A stretch of 47,122 nucleotides of DNA, from NCBI GenBank assembly GCA_034408895.1, contig JAWXCI010000078.1:1-47122 (forward strand), read 5' to 3'. The first letter of the stretch is position 1, and each line of letters begins with the position of its first letter. A program made the position numbers and the translations under genes. Below the pieces are notes generated by a model. It was not told where the DNA came from and searched no databases. It saw nothing but the letters and a program-made list of their open reading frames with translations. This stretch comes from UBA4660 sp034408895 (lineage in GTDB: Bacteria > Bacteroidota > Bacteroidia > Flavobacteriales_D > Sanyastnellaceae). This document shows positions 1 to 7,757 of the stretch, in pieces.

Positions 1-366
1 TACTTCGTGAATTTCGTCCACGTTTAAATCGCCTCCCGTGCCGTAATAACTTTTGAGCAGTGGAGCAACGGCAGCATACCATCGCTCAAGCACCTCTTTT
101 TTACGAGGGTCGCGCGGGTCGAAATTGATTCCGGATTTTGCGCCTCCTATTTGTGGGCCACTCACAGTGAATTTCACTTCCATAGTTTTTGCCAATGAGA
201 AAACCTCTCGTTTGTCCAGCCCTAACCTCATTCGAGTACCACCTCCGGCCGCACCACCACGCAGCGAGTTGATCACCACCCAACCTTCCGCCTCACTGTA
301 AGGATCTTTCCATTCGAAAACAATTTCAGGTCGTTTCAGTTCGTACTTCTCTAATAATTCTTTCAT
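1..366 (-). CDS. Glu/Leu/Phe/Val dehydrogenase, N-terminal part (runs off the window)
   Basis: The N-terminal 122 codons of an amino-acid dehydrogenase that oxidatively deaminates glutamate, leucine or a related amino acid with NAD(P). The start is the ATG at 366. The glycine-rich substrate segment GGAAGGGTRMR, then KFTVSGPQIGGAKSGI (the GGAK lysine region) and a following FDPRDPR are the dimerisation/substrate domain signature of the ELFV dehydrogenase family. The Rossmann domain lies outside the window, so glutamate versus leucine specificity cannot be decided. It is divergent from the lipoprotein gene to its right, separated by about 264 bp with no other gene. Confidence 0.85.
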   Translation of the reverse strand, partial: MKELLEKYELKRPEIVFEWKDPYSEAEGWVVINSLRGGAAGGGTRMRLGLDKREVFSLAKTMEVKFTVSGPQIGGAKSGINFDPRDPRKKEVLERWYAAVAPLLKSYYGTGGDLNVDEIHEV

Positions 367-594
367 GCTGGTCTTTGTTAAGCGGGCAAAGATGATCTCC
401 ACAAGCTAGTCTGCGCTGAATGGTTGCAATATGATCACATGCTTGAATGATGGAGCGGCATTGTGCCATAGCATCACGAAGTTCCGAAACGGTGGTGAAT
501 TTGTAGCAAAATTCAGGCTAGTGATAGGGATGTAGAACAAGGATAACCCACACGTTTGGTTTTGGGATCTATGAGAATTTCTTACTTGTTGTCA

Positions 595-602
595 TACTTT
601 TG
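595..602 (+). promoter_or_regulatory. Candidate -7 promoter element TACTTTTG
   Basis: TACTTTTG matches the Bacteroidota -7 consensus TAnnTTTG and lies 28 nt before the ATG of the lipoprotein gene. No convincing TTG/TTTG -33 element at 19-22 nt upstream was found, so the call is tentative. The rest of 367-594 holds no gene that I can see. Confidence 0.35.
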
Positions 603-630
603 ATTTCCAAACCAAATAAATTCTACCAAC

Positions 631-1173
631 ATGAAACTGAAATTCTTTCTAGTAGCAGCGATCCTCACACTAATGTTTGCCAGTTGCGACAAATTCAGAG
701 ACAAGCGATACTCCACACACATCATTGCAGATTTCGAATGCAGCGTAACCGACAACGGAGGAACACTTGATATTGACATCAGCGAAACACTCACTTCCAT
801 GATCAATGAAGAACTCGAAGCAGTGAAGGATAAGATCAAATCTTACGAACTTATTTCAATCAAGTACAAGATTTGGGAATATGTTGGTGATGCATCAGCC
901 ACATTCGTTGGAAGTCTTGGCATCGGAAACCTCAGTTCCACTTTGCCTGGTGTGAGTTACGAATTCAACGACATCAGTTTGCAGGCAGGAAATGATGATA
1001 CTGCACATGTGCTCATGTCACTCAACAGTTCGGAGATTGATAAAATTGAACAATATTTTCTTGATACCGATGGGTTGAAACTTTTCCTCGAAGGAAATGT
1101 GACCCACGTTCCCATGAGTTTCATTCTTCAGGTCGTGGTGGATATAGATGCCATTGCCGAGGAGAAGAAGTGA
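631..1173 (+). CDS. Small predicted lipoprotein of unknown function
   Basis: A 180-residue protein with a lipoprotein signal peptide: MKLKFF, then a hydrophobic stretch and a lipobox ending in FASC at about residue 19, followed by a charged segment. The mature part has no cysteines and alternates hydrophilic strands with a segment ELEAVKDKIKSYELISIKYKIWEY that looks helical. I do not recognise a family. It is a single-gene unit: candidate promoter just upstream and a strong terminator immediately downstream. Cell-envelope localisation is inferred from the lipobox only. Confidence 0.7.
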   Translation: MKLKFFLVAAILTLMFASCDKFRDKRYSTHIIADFECSVTDNGGTLDIDISETLTSMINEELEAVKDKIKSYELISIKYKIWEYVGDASATFVGSLGIGNLSSTLPGVSYEFNDISLQAGNDDTAHVLMSLNSSEIDKIEQYFLDTDGLKLFLEGNVTHVPMSFILQVVVDIDAIAEEKK

Positions 1174-1198
1174 TGCGAAAATTTGCATCACAGACTGC

Positions 1199-1239
1199 AA
1201 ATCCCCGGAGGCGTTTTTTCACGTCTTCGGGGATTTTAC
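1199..1239 (+). terminator. Rho-independent-type terminator
   Basis: The 15-bp stem AAATCCCCGGAGGCG / CGTCTTCGGGGATTT has two G-U pairs and the loop TTTTTTCA. It ends in TTTT and closes the lipoprotein transcript 25 nt after its stop codon. Confidence 0.8.
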
Positions 1240-1331
1240 TTTCCTGAATACACTACGTGATTTCATGAATAGCAAGTCATACAGAAATTGCTTATGCACA
1301 TCTTTACCGCGAAAATTTATTCAACCCGCAC

Positions 1332-1664
1332 ATGAAGACTTCACACATCAATTTCGAAATATCATTAGACGACAACAACGTTCCTGAAAAAATCATTTGG
1401 AATGCCACCGAAGGCAAAGAGAAATCGGAAGCCAAAGCATTTATTCTTTCCGTGTGGGATAAAGCAGAGAGCAACACATTGCGCATAGATCTGTGGAATA
1501 AAGAAATGGGAACCGATGAAATGAAGTACTTCGTTCACCAAACCATATTAACCCTTGCCGATAGTTTCGAAAAAGCCACAGGCGAAAAACCGATGGCCGA
1601 TACCATGCGCGATTTCTGTGGATACTTTGCGGAGAAGATGAGCCTGAAAGCTCCGCTGAATTGA
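1332..1664 (+). CDS. gldC: Gliding motility protein GldC
   Basis: A 110-residue soluble protein matching GldC throughout: MKTSHINFEISLDDNNVPEK at the N-terminus, NTLRIDLWNKEMGTDEMK in the middle and FEKATGEKPMADTMRDF near the end, all characteristic of this Bacteroidota-only family. GldC accompanies the lipoprotein GldB in gliding bacteria and is needed for full motility. No signal peptide is visible, so it should be cytoplasmic. gldB is not next to it here; it stands alone, convergent with engB. The length equals that of the family. The gene is also kept in non-gliding Bacteroidota, so it does not prove motility. Confidence 0.9.
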   Translation: MKTSHINFEISLDDNNVPEKIIWNATEGKEKSEAKAFILSVWDKAESNTLRIDLWNKEMGTDEMKYFVHQTILTLADSFEKATGEKPMADTMRDFCGYFAEKMSLKAPLN

Positions 1665-1762
1665 AAACCGGCTTCATGCGGATGTTTTCTTACACAGAGA
1701 AACAACGAAGTGGAGACGCTGTGTTTCAAGTTTAACTTCTGTATCACAGCGAGAAATTTTTT

Positions 1763-2362
1763 TTACTTCATCACGGACTCAATAAAGTCTAGCACCTCTG
1801 CACTGCCCTTTCTATTTTCTGCCGATGTGATAAACAGATTGGGCAAGTCGGCAAAAATTCCCAGCATCCGCAATTCAAATGCCTCCATGTTGCGCAGCAG
1901 AACTGCGGGCTTCGGCTTGTCTGTTTTTGTGTAACAGATGGCAAACGCGATTTCATTTTTCCCGAGCCATTTCACAAAATCCAAATCAATTTGTTGTGGC
2001 GGAATACGCGAATCAATCAGCACAAAAGTGCACCTCAGGTTTTCTCTTGTGGTGATGTAACTACGGATAAATGTTTCCCATTTATTCCTGTCGCTTTTCG
2101 AAACTTTCGCATAACCATAGCCAGGTAAATCAACGAGGTACCACGAATCTTTATCCTTGTTAACAATAAAGTGGTTAATGGTTTTTGTCTTCCCGGGAGT
2201 GCCCGAAGTTTTTGCAAGACCCTTGCGGTTAAGAAGTAAATTGATGAGCGAACTTTTGCCCACATTGCTTCTTCCCACAAATGCGAATTCAGGATAAACA
2301 GGCTTCGGACATTTCTCAATTAAAACGGATGCCGAATGGAATTCTGAGGAAATGATCTGCAT
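1763..2362 (-). CDS. engB: Ribosome biogenesis GTP-binding protein YsxC/EngB
   Basis: A 199-residue TrmE/Era-type GTPase involved in assembly of the large ribosomal subunit. G1 is GRSNVGKSS (about residues 31-39), the switch-I threonine lies in SGTPGKTKTINHF, G3 is DLPGYGYA, G4 is the slightly unusual TKTD where TKAD/TKCD is typical, and G5 is SAE. The KSDRNKW segment after G3 is characteristic of EngB. Reading leftward it follows the alpha/beta hydrolase gene with a 24-nt gap, so the two are probably co-transcribed. The pair sits immediately upstream of, and divergent from, the dcw cluster. Confidence 0.95.
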   Translation of the reverse strand: MQIISSEFHSASVLIEKCPKPVYPEFAFVGRSNVGKSSLINLLLNRKGLAKTSGTPGKTKTINHFIVNKDKDSWYLVDLPGYGYAKVSKSDRNKWETFIRSYITTRENLRCTFVLIDSRIPPQQIDLDFVKWLGKNEIAFAICYTKTDKPKPAVLLRNMEAFELRMLGIFADLPNLFITSAENRKGSAEVLDFIESVMK

Positions 2363-2386
2363 GAAAAAAATCAGTTGAACATGAAT

Positions 2387-3148
2387 TCAAACACCCTTAT
2401 CCTTCATCCATGTATCCACTATTTGATTGAAGATGGCAGGATGTTCCATCATGGGTGCATGGCCGCACTCGTCAATCCAGAAGAGTGTTGAATTAGGAAG
2501 GAGTTGGTGAAATTCTTCCGCCACTTCCGGTGGAGTTATAGTGTCATTTTTTCCCCAGATAAGGCATGTCGGCATCATCATCTTCGGCAGATCCTTTGCC
2601 ATGTTGTGGCGTATTGCACTTTTTGCAAGTGCAAGAATCTTCAGCACACGACCGCGGTCATTCACCACTTGGAAACATTCGTCCACCAGCTCATCGGTTG
2701 CGTGGATGGGGTCATAAAAAGTAAGCGCCACTTTGTTCCGTATGAATTCCTTGTCTTCCCTTCGCGGGAAAGATGAACCGAAAGCATTTTCGTAAAGTCC
2801 GCTGCTCGCAGTAAGGATTAGAGAATTCACTTTCTCCGGATTTTCCTTGGTAAATACGAGAGCAACATGTCCGCCCAATGAATTGCCTAGCAGATTCACT
2901 TTATCCCATCTTTTATGCTGGATAAAATCACGCAGGAAATGCGCAAGACTTTTCACACCGGTGGTTAGCACAGGCATGGTATAAAGTGGTAGCATCGGTA
3001 TAATCACTTTGTTTGTCTTTGAAAAATGTTCGAGCAATTCACGGAAATTGCTGAGCGCGCCAAACAAACCGTGCAACAGGATGAGTGGTTTCCCCTCTCC
3101 CTCTTCAATAAACCGAAATCCCCTTTCCTCTTTTATCTGATAGTCCAT
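2387..3148 (-). CDS. Alpha/beta-fold hydrolase
   Basis: A 253-residue alpha/beta hydrolase. Visible are the oxyanion-hole segment ILLHGLFGALSNF, the nucleophile elbow GNSLGG, the acid in WGKNDTITPPE and the catalytic histidine in CGHAPMMEHP. The start MDYQIKEERGF at 3148 is preferred; a start at 3253 would add 35 residues with no counterpart before the canonical first strand. Substrate is unknown; the family includes esterases and C-C hydrolases. An alpha/beta hydrolase between engB and mraZ is a recurrent arrangement in Bacteroidota. It is probably transcribed with engB. Confidence 0.85.
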   Translation of the reverse strand: MDYQIKEERGFRFIEEGEGKPLILLHGLFGALSNFRELLEHFSKTNKVIIPMLPLYTMPVLTTGVKSLAHFLRDFIQHKRWDKVNLLGNSLGGHVALVFTKENPEKVNSLILTASSGLYENAFGSSFPRREDKEFIRNKVALTFYDPIHATDELVDECFQVVNDRGRVLKILALAKSAIRHNMAKDLPKMMMPTCLIWGKNDTITPPEVAEEFHQLLPNSTLFWIDECGHAPMMEHPAIFNQIVDTWMKDKGV

Positions 3149-3510
3149 ACAGGTTGATGCTGGTTGTGGCCAAATGTAAATGATGGATTTGTTGAGGCAA
3201 TCATTCCTTGATTTTGAGAAGATCTTACCCCTGAAATAAATCGTATTGCGCAATCCTCATTACCCTCGGCAACCTAAGAAATCGTTGTTCAAGTTCATCT
3301 GCCTTCTGGGAAAACGGTTCCAATGAGGAGCGTTTTGATGGCAGATCATCAAAAAGCTATATAATTTTTCCCACAATCACCCACTGTTTGCCATGACATT
3401 CAAATGCATCTAGAATCGTTGATACCATAGAGATGGTGAGCAAAAAATGCTGTGTTTGAAAAATTCTCACTTTTCAACAAACCAGAAAAATATGCTTTTA
3501 ATGTTTTCTA

Positions 3511-3534
3511 GTGGGAAAAAGTGGGATATAATTG
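3511..3534 (+). promoter_or_regulatory. Putative MraZ operator and dcw promoter region
   Basis: Two GTGGG direct repeats (3511-3515 and 3521-3525) lie exactly 10 bp apart, giving TGGGA-N5-TGGGA, 44 nt before the mraZ ATG. MraZ proteins are known to bind TGGGN repeats with 5-nt spacers in front of their own operon. The second repeat runs directly into TATAATTG (3527-3534), which differs by one base from the Bacteroidota -7 consensus TAnnTTTG, so a bound MraZ would cover the promoter. The remaining 3149-3510 interval, between the divergent hydrolase and mraZ, contains no gene I can support. Confidence 0.6.
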
Positions 3535-3568
3535 TCCCTCATTTCAAACAAAGACCAACCAGCATAAC

Positions 3569-4045
3569 ATGCTTAATCTACTTGGAGAACATATATGCAG
3601 GCTCGATGACAAAGGCCGGATGCTGTTCCCCTCCAAACTGAAAAAACAGTTGGAGCAGGTGATTCACCATGGACTTGTGATGAACCGCGATATTTTTTCG
3701 AAATGTCTGGTTCTCTATCCCAAACCGGAATGGGACAAGGTGCAACAGGAAATGTCGAAGCTCAGCCGCTACAGCAAGAAGCACCAAAAGTTCCAACGAA
3801 TTTTTATGAACGGGGCCACCACGCTTGAACTCGACTTGCAGGGAAGGATCAACCTCCCTTTCGTGTTGTTGCCTCATGCTGAAATTGATCTTAAGAAAAA
3901 CAATGAAGTGGTGCTCGTTGCCTCTAATGAAAAAATAGAAATGTGGAGCAGGGAGAACTACACTAAAGAAGTGACCGGTGCCGAAGAAGACATTGAAGCA
4001 CTTGCTGAAGAGGTACGCAAAGACATTGAAAAAAACAATTCATAA
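3569..4045 (+). CDS. mraZ: Division/cell-wall cluster transcriptional regulator MraZ
   Basis: A 158-residue MraZ with two SpoVT/AbrB-type halves. The first carries the hallmark DDKGRMLFPSKLK (family DxKGRxxIP) and the second LDLQGRINLPFVL (family DxxGRxxLP). MraZ forms a ring-shaped oligomer and represses the dcw operon by binding repeats upstream of itself; two such repeats lie at 3511-3525. The start MLNLLGEH at 3569 is chosen because it fits the family N-terminus; an upstream in-frame start would begin inside the operator. First gene of the dcw operon, 66 nt before rsmH. Confidence 0.95.
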   Translation: MLNLLGEHICRLDDKGRMLFPSKLKKQLEQVIHHGLVMNRDIFSKCLVLYPKPEWDKVQQEMSKLSRYSKKHQKFQRIFMNGATTLELDLQGRINLPFVLLPHAEIDLKKNNEVVLVASNEKIEMWSRENYTKEVTGAEEDIEALAEEVRKDIEKNNS

Positions 4046-4111
4046 CCACGCCCATTAATAAAGGTGTGGCAAAGGACTTTGGCTAATGGTTAATACAAGC
4101 AAATCAATTCG

Positions 4112-5059
4112 ATGAAGAAAGCAAAATCCCCGAAACACCTCTCAGTTGAAAGAGAGGATTCGGGGATGAGGGTCTACCACAACCCTGTGTTGCTTCATGA
4201 GTCAATTGATGGGCTGGCTCTGAAACCCAACGGGGTTTACGTGGATGTCACCTTCGGTGGCGGAGGGCATTCAAAAGAGATTTTGACAAGATTGGGCAGT
4301 GACGGAAAATTGATCGCATTCGATCAGGATCCCGATGCCAAAGCGAATGCGATGGATGACAAACGCCTCACGCTGGTGGACCAGAATTTCAGGTACATCA
4401 AAAATTGGTTGCGGCTTCTCAGCCATCGCAAAGTGGATGGAATACTGGCCGACCTCGGAGTGAGCAGTCACCAGTTCGATAGTGCGGAAAGAGGATTCTC
4501 TACGCGATTCGATTCCGCTCTCGATATGCGCATGGATCAGCAACGAAAACTCACAGCACATCATGTGGTGAATGAATATGATGAAGAAAAACTGTTGAGT
4601 GTGCTTAGGGAATACGGAGAACTGAAAAACGCAAAAGCGGTTGCAAGAAAAATCATCGGTGCACGACCCATCGAAACGAGCATGCAACTGAAAACACTTC
4701 TCGACCCGATGGCACAACGCGGCAAGGAACACAAGTTTCACGCACAGGTTTTCCAGGCATTGCGCATTGAAGTGAACGAGGAGTTGGAAGCATTGAAAGA
4801 ATTGCTCAAGCAGAGTATTGAATTGCTGAACACAGGCGGACGATTGGTGGTGATAAGCTACCACTCGCTGGAGGACAGGCTGGTGAAGAACTTCATGAGA
4901 ACCGGGAACTTCGAGGGGAAACCACAAAAAGATTTTTTCGGAAACCTTGAACGACCCCTTACACCGCTTCACACCAAACCCATTGCACCAAAAGAAGAAG
5001 AAATAGAAGAAAACAACAGGGCGCGAAGTGCGCATTTGAGAATAGCAGAAAAGACATAA
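4112..5059 (+). CDS. rsmH: 16S rRNA (cytosine(1402)-N(4))-methyltransferase RsmH (MraW)
   Basis: A SAM-dependent methyltransferase modifying C1402 in the decoding centre of 16S rRNA. Visible are YHNPVLLHESIDGL, the SAM-binding segment VDVTFGGGGHSKEIL, DGILADLGVSSHQ, the helical insert around RGFSTRFDSALDMRM and the C-terminal VVISYHSLEDRLVK. The ORF is 315 residues from 4112. The conserved part begins at MRVYHNP (ATG 4166), so the first 18 residues may be an extension or untranslated. They coincide with a long palindrome at 4127-4166 that would embed an initiation site at 4166 in a stem, which is why 4112 is retained. Second gene of the dcw operon. Confidence 0.93.
   Translation: MKKAKSPKHLSVEREDSGMRVYHNPVLLHESIDGLALKPNGVYVDVTFGGGGHSKEILTRLGSDGKLIAFDQDPDAKANAMDDKRLTLVDQNFRYIKNWLRLLSHRKVDGILADLGVSSHQFDSAERGFSTRFDSALDMRMDQQRKLTAHHVVNEYDEEKLLSVLREYGELKNAKAVARKIIGARPIETSMQLKTLLDPMAQRGKEHKFHAQVFQALRIEVNEELEALKELLKQSIELLNTGGRLVVISYHSLEDRLVKNFMRTGNFEGKPQKDFFGNLERPLTPLHTKPIAPKEEEIEENNRARSAHLRIAEKT
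4127..4166 (+). repeat. Palindrome spanning the rsmH start region
   Basis: The outer stem TCCCCGAA / TTCGGGGA encloses the inner stem CCTCTC / GAGAGG around the loop AGTTGAAA, with a small asymmetric internal loop. No U-tract follows, so it is not a normal terminator. It could be a dispersed palindromic repeat inserted in frame at the 5' end of rsmH, or an mRNA hairpin that limits translation. Confidence 0.6.
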
Positions 5060-5207
5060 CGAAGTGCTGATATGACGATGTGATGAAGAGAGACATTGAA
5101 TTGAATTCACGGAAAGAGATAACGAACAACTGAAAAGTTGTGCGGCCAAACCAAAATGAAACAATAACTAAAGATTCTTTCTGAAAGGAGAATCGAAGAG
5201 AAACTAT

Positions 5208-5624
5208 ATGAAGAACACCCTTGCCGATCCTTTTCAGGCTGAAAACAATGCGGAAGAAAATTCTGCTGTGCCACAAAAAAGAAAAGCCGGAATCGGGCGC
5301 TACATCAATCGCGCTTTCAACGGAGAATTCCTGGCACGAGAAGGTCTTACTAATCATCTTCCCTTCATCGCCTTCCTGGTTGGATTGTTCCTCCTCCACA
5401 TCACACTCATTTACTATTTCGAAAACACTGAACGCGAAATCGTTCGCACACTCAGGCAAACAGAAGAGCTGCGCACCCGATACATCTCCATTTCATCCGA
5501 ACTGCATGTGAAAGGACTTGAAAGCAAGGTCGCTCCTGGCGTGGAAGCCATGGGACTCAACGCACTGGTTGACCCGCCCAACATCATTGCAGTGGAAGAA
5601 GGATTTTTTGATGAGAAGAAATAA
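5208..5624 (+). CDS. ftsL: FtsL-like cell division protein
   Basis: A 138-residue bitopic membrane protein at the ftsL position between rsmH and ftsI. An N-terminal cytoplasmic part of about 50 residues ends in RAFNGEFLAREGLTNH and is followed by one transmembrane segment (LPFIAFLVGLFLLHITLIYY, about residues 51-70). A heptad-like stretch (NTEREIVRTLRQTEELRTRYIS) suitable for coiled coil comes next, then the conserved tail around GLNALVDPPNII. The length and tail match the Bacteroidota FtsL-like family, which bridges the FtsQ complex and the FtsW-FtsI synthase. The 148-bp gap before it contains a small hairpin (ACAACT-GAAA-AGTTGT, 5126-5141) but no gene. Confidence 0.85.
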   Translation: MKNTLADPFQAENNAEENSAVPQKRKAGIGRYINRAFNGEFLAREGLTNHLPFIAFLVGLFLLHITLIYYFENTEREIVRTLRQTEELRTRYISISSELHVKGLESKVAPGVEAMGLNALVDPPNIIAVEEGFFDEKK

Positions 5625-5648
5625 AGCGCAACCGGCACTAAGCGATAA

Positions 5649-7757
5649 ATGGAAAACATAAACAACATATCGAAACGCGCATGGTGGATTTTCCTCGGCA
5701 TGGTGGTGCTGGGCGGAGCCATCATCGTGAAGGTGTTTATGATACAGGTGAACCCGGGTGATCGCGCCCTGAACATCATTGAAACCTATACTTCTATACC
5801 CAAAGAAATTGCAGCTGAACGCGGACAGATTTTTACGCATGACGGAAAAGCGCTAACGGTAAATCTCGATATCTACGATGTGTACTGGGATTCGCAGGCG
5901 GCCTACGACATCAGCGAGTATCGTTTAAAGGTGGACTCGCTTGCATTAAGTCTTTCAAAACTCACCGGACGTTCGGCATCTCATTTCATCAGCATCTTTA
6001 AAAACGCAAGAGCGGAAAAATTGCGCTATGTAAAAATTGCAGATAGTCTTTCTGTACAACAAATTGACTTGTTCCGCAATTTTCCCCTGGTAAGAAACGG
6101 CCAGTACAAGAGTGGCTTCATTACGGAGAAATACAAGAAGCGCAAACGTCCGCATGGCAACCTCGCAGCCCGCACTGTGGGCAAAGACCATCTCACGAAT
6201 GCAGTCGGAATTGAAGAGGCTTATGATGAATTATTACGCGGAAAAACCGGCAAACAATACCAGGAAAGAATGGCGGGCGGAGTGTGGCGCCCCATCCAGA
6301 GCAACTATATTGAGGAGCCCGAACCCGGTGCGGATATCTATACCACGCTCGACATCCATCTGCAAGACCTGGCACACGATGCACTTCTTGAACAGATGGA
6401 AAAACATAGCGCAGCATGGGGTTGTGTCGTGCTGATGGAAGTGGAAACAGGAATGGTGCGCGCCATTGCGAATCTCTCGAATCAAAAGAATTCATTTTAT
6501 ACTGAAGAGTATAACTACGCCATCGGTGCTAGTGTGGAGCCGGGTTCAACCATGAAACTCGCCTCCATGATGGCTTGTCTTGACGCAGGCCTCATTCATC
6601 TTGAAGACAGTGTGAACACCGGCAAAGGCGTGATTGAATTCCATGGTGCTAAGATGAAGGATTCGAATTACGATAAAGGGGGCAACGGAACCATCACCGC
6701 AGAACAGGTGTTTGAAAAATCATCCAACATCGGGGCTGCGCTCTTGGTAAAAAAATCTTTCGGAAAGAATCCACAAAAATTCCTGGACAAGCTCCACGAA
6801 TTCGGATTGCATGAGTCACTCGGCATTTGCATTCAAGGTGAAACAAAACCTGTTCTCTACTCTAAAACCAAAGAAGAGGGATGGAGTGATTTGAGCATCA
6901 CACAACTCGCCATTGGTTACGAAACGCAGTGCACTCCACTTCAAACCCTGGCATTCTACAATGCCATAGCGAATGACGGAAAGCTTGTGCAGCCGCAGTT
7001 TGTGAAGGAGATAAAGAAGAACGGGCGCACCATCGAAAAAACACAGCCGGTAGTGCTAAGAAAAAGTTTCTGCAAAAAAGAAACGCTGGATCAATGCCGC
7101 AGGATGATGGAAGGCGTGATGGAAAAAGGCGGCACTGCTGACTGGGTTTTTAAAGACTCACCTTACAAAGCAGCAGGTAAAACAGGAACAGCATGGCTGC
7201 ACGAAAATGGAAAATACCTGGACCAGCGATACCGTGCATCCTTCGTTGGATATTTTCCAGCGGACGAACCGAAGTACTCCTGCATCGTAGTCATAAATGA
7301 TCCGCGAAGTGGTGTTTACTACGGAAGTTCAGTTGCGGCTCCCGTGTTTGAAAAACTCGCGAACAGGATATACGCCACTGAGTTTGATTTTCATGAACCC
7401 TTGGTGCTGCCCGATTCTGTGATCGCAGCAGAAAAGAAAATTCTTGTTTCCAAAAACGGAGATGCAAAAGCTCTCGCAACAGTTTTCAAAGGGCTGAACA
7501 TTCCCAACAATATGAAGCAGGGAAGTTCATGGGTTGCCACATCATCGCAAAAAGATTCCGTGCATGTTAGCGAAAGAAAATACACGGATGGTCTTGTGCC
7601 CAATGTGCAGGGAATGGGATTACAGGATGCACTCTTCCTGCTCGAAAATTCAGGAATGAAGGTTCAGGTGTTCGGCTACGGAAGAGTGACAACCCAGAGC
7701 ATCACGCCCGGTGCAAGAATCAAATCAAATCCCTATATCTCCATCACGCTTTCATGA
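5649..7757 (+). CDS. ftsI: Septal peptidoglycan transpeptidase FtsI (PBP3) with a PASTA domain
   Basis: A 702-residue class B penicillin-binding protein, the septal transpeptidase partner of FtsW. One N-terminal membrane anchor (about residues 10-30) is followed by a dimerisation domain. The transpeptidase has SxxK as S300-TMK303, SxN as SSN ending at N360, and KTG at residues 511-513. A C-terminal PASTA domain (from about residue 640, beginning near LVPNVQGMGLQDAL) is typical of Bacteroidota FtsI and absent from E. coli FtsI. The stop overlaps the murE start by 4 nt (ATGA), indicating translational coupling. Confidence 0.95.
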   Translation: MENINNISKRAWWIFLGMVVLGGAIIVKVFMIQVNPGDRALNIIETYTSIPKEIAAERGQIFTHDGKALTVNLDIYDVYWDSQAAYDISEYRLKVDSLALSLSKLTGRSASHFISIFKNARAEKLRYVKIADSLSVQQIDLFRNFPLVRNGQYKSGFITEKYKKRKRPHGNLAARTVGKDHLTNAVGIEEAYDELLRGKTGKQYQERMAGGVWRPIQSNYIEEPEPGADIYTTLDIHLQDLAHDALLEQMEKHSAAWGCVVLMEVETGMVRAIANLSNQKNSFYTEEYNYAIGASVEPGSTMKLASMMACLDAGLIHLEDSVNTGKGVIEFHGAKMKDSNYDKGGNGTITAEQVFEKSSNIGAALLVKKSFGKNPQKFLDKLHEFGLHESLGICIQGETKPVLYSKTKEEGWSDLSITQLAIGYETQCTPLQTLAFYNAIANDGKLVQPQFVKEIKKNGRTIEKTQPVVLRKSFCKKETLDQCRRMMEGVMEKGGTADWVFKDSPYKAAGKTGTAWLHENGKYLDQRYRASFVGYFPADEPKYSCIVVINDPRSGVYYGSSVAAPVFEKLANRIYATEFDFHEPLVLPDSVIAAEKKILVSKNGDAKALATVFKGLNIPNNMKQGSSWVATSSQKDSVHVSERKYTDGLVPNVQGMGLQDALFLLENSGMKVQVFGYGRVTTQSITPGARIKSNPYISITLS

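Noticed and set aside
3149..3253. Extended start of the alpha/beta hydrolase at 3253
   Set aside because: The additional 35 residues are unlike the family and precede the normal first strand; ATG 3148 fits better.
4271..5164. Long minus-strand frame (297 codons) opposite rsmH
   Set aside because: It is a shadow of a clearly recognised gene; composition is Phe/His/Cys-rich and it has no domain.
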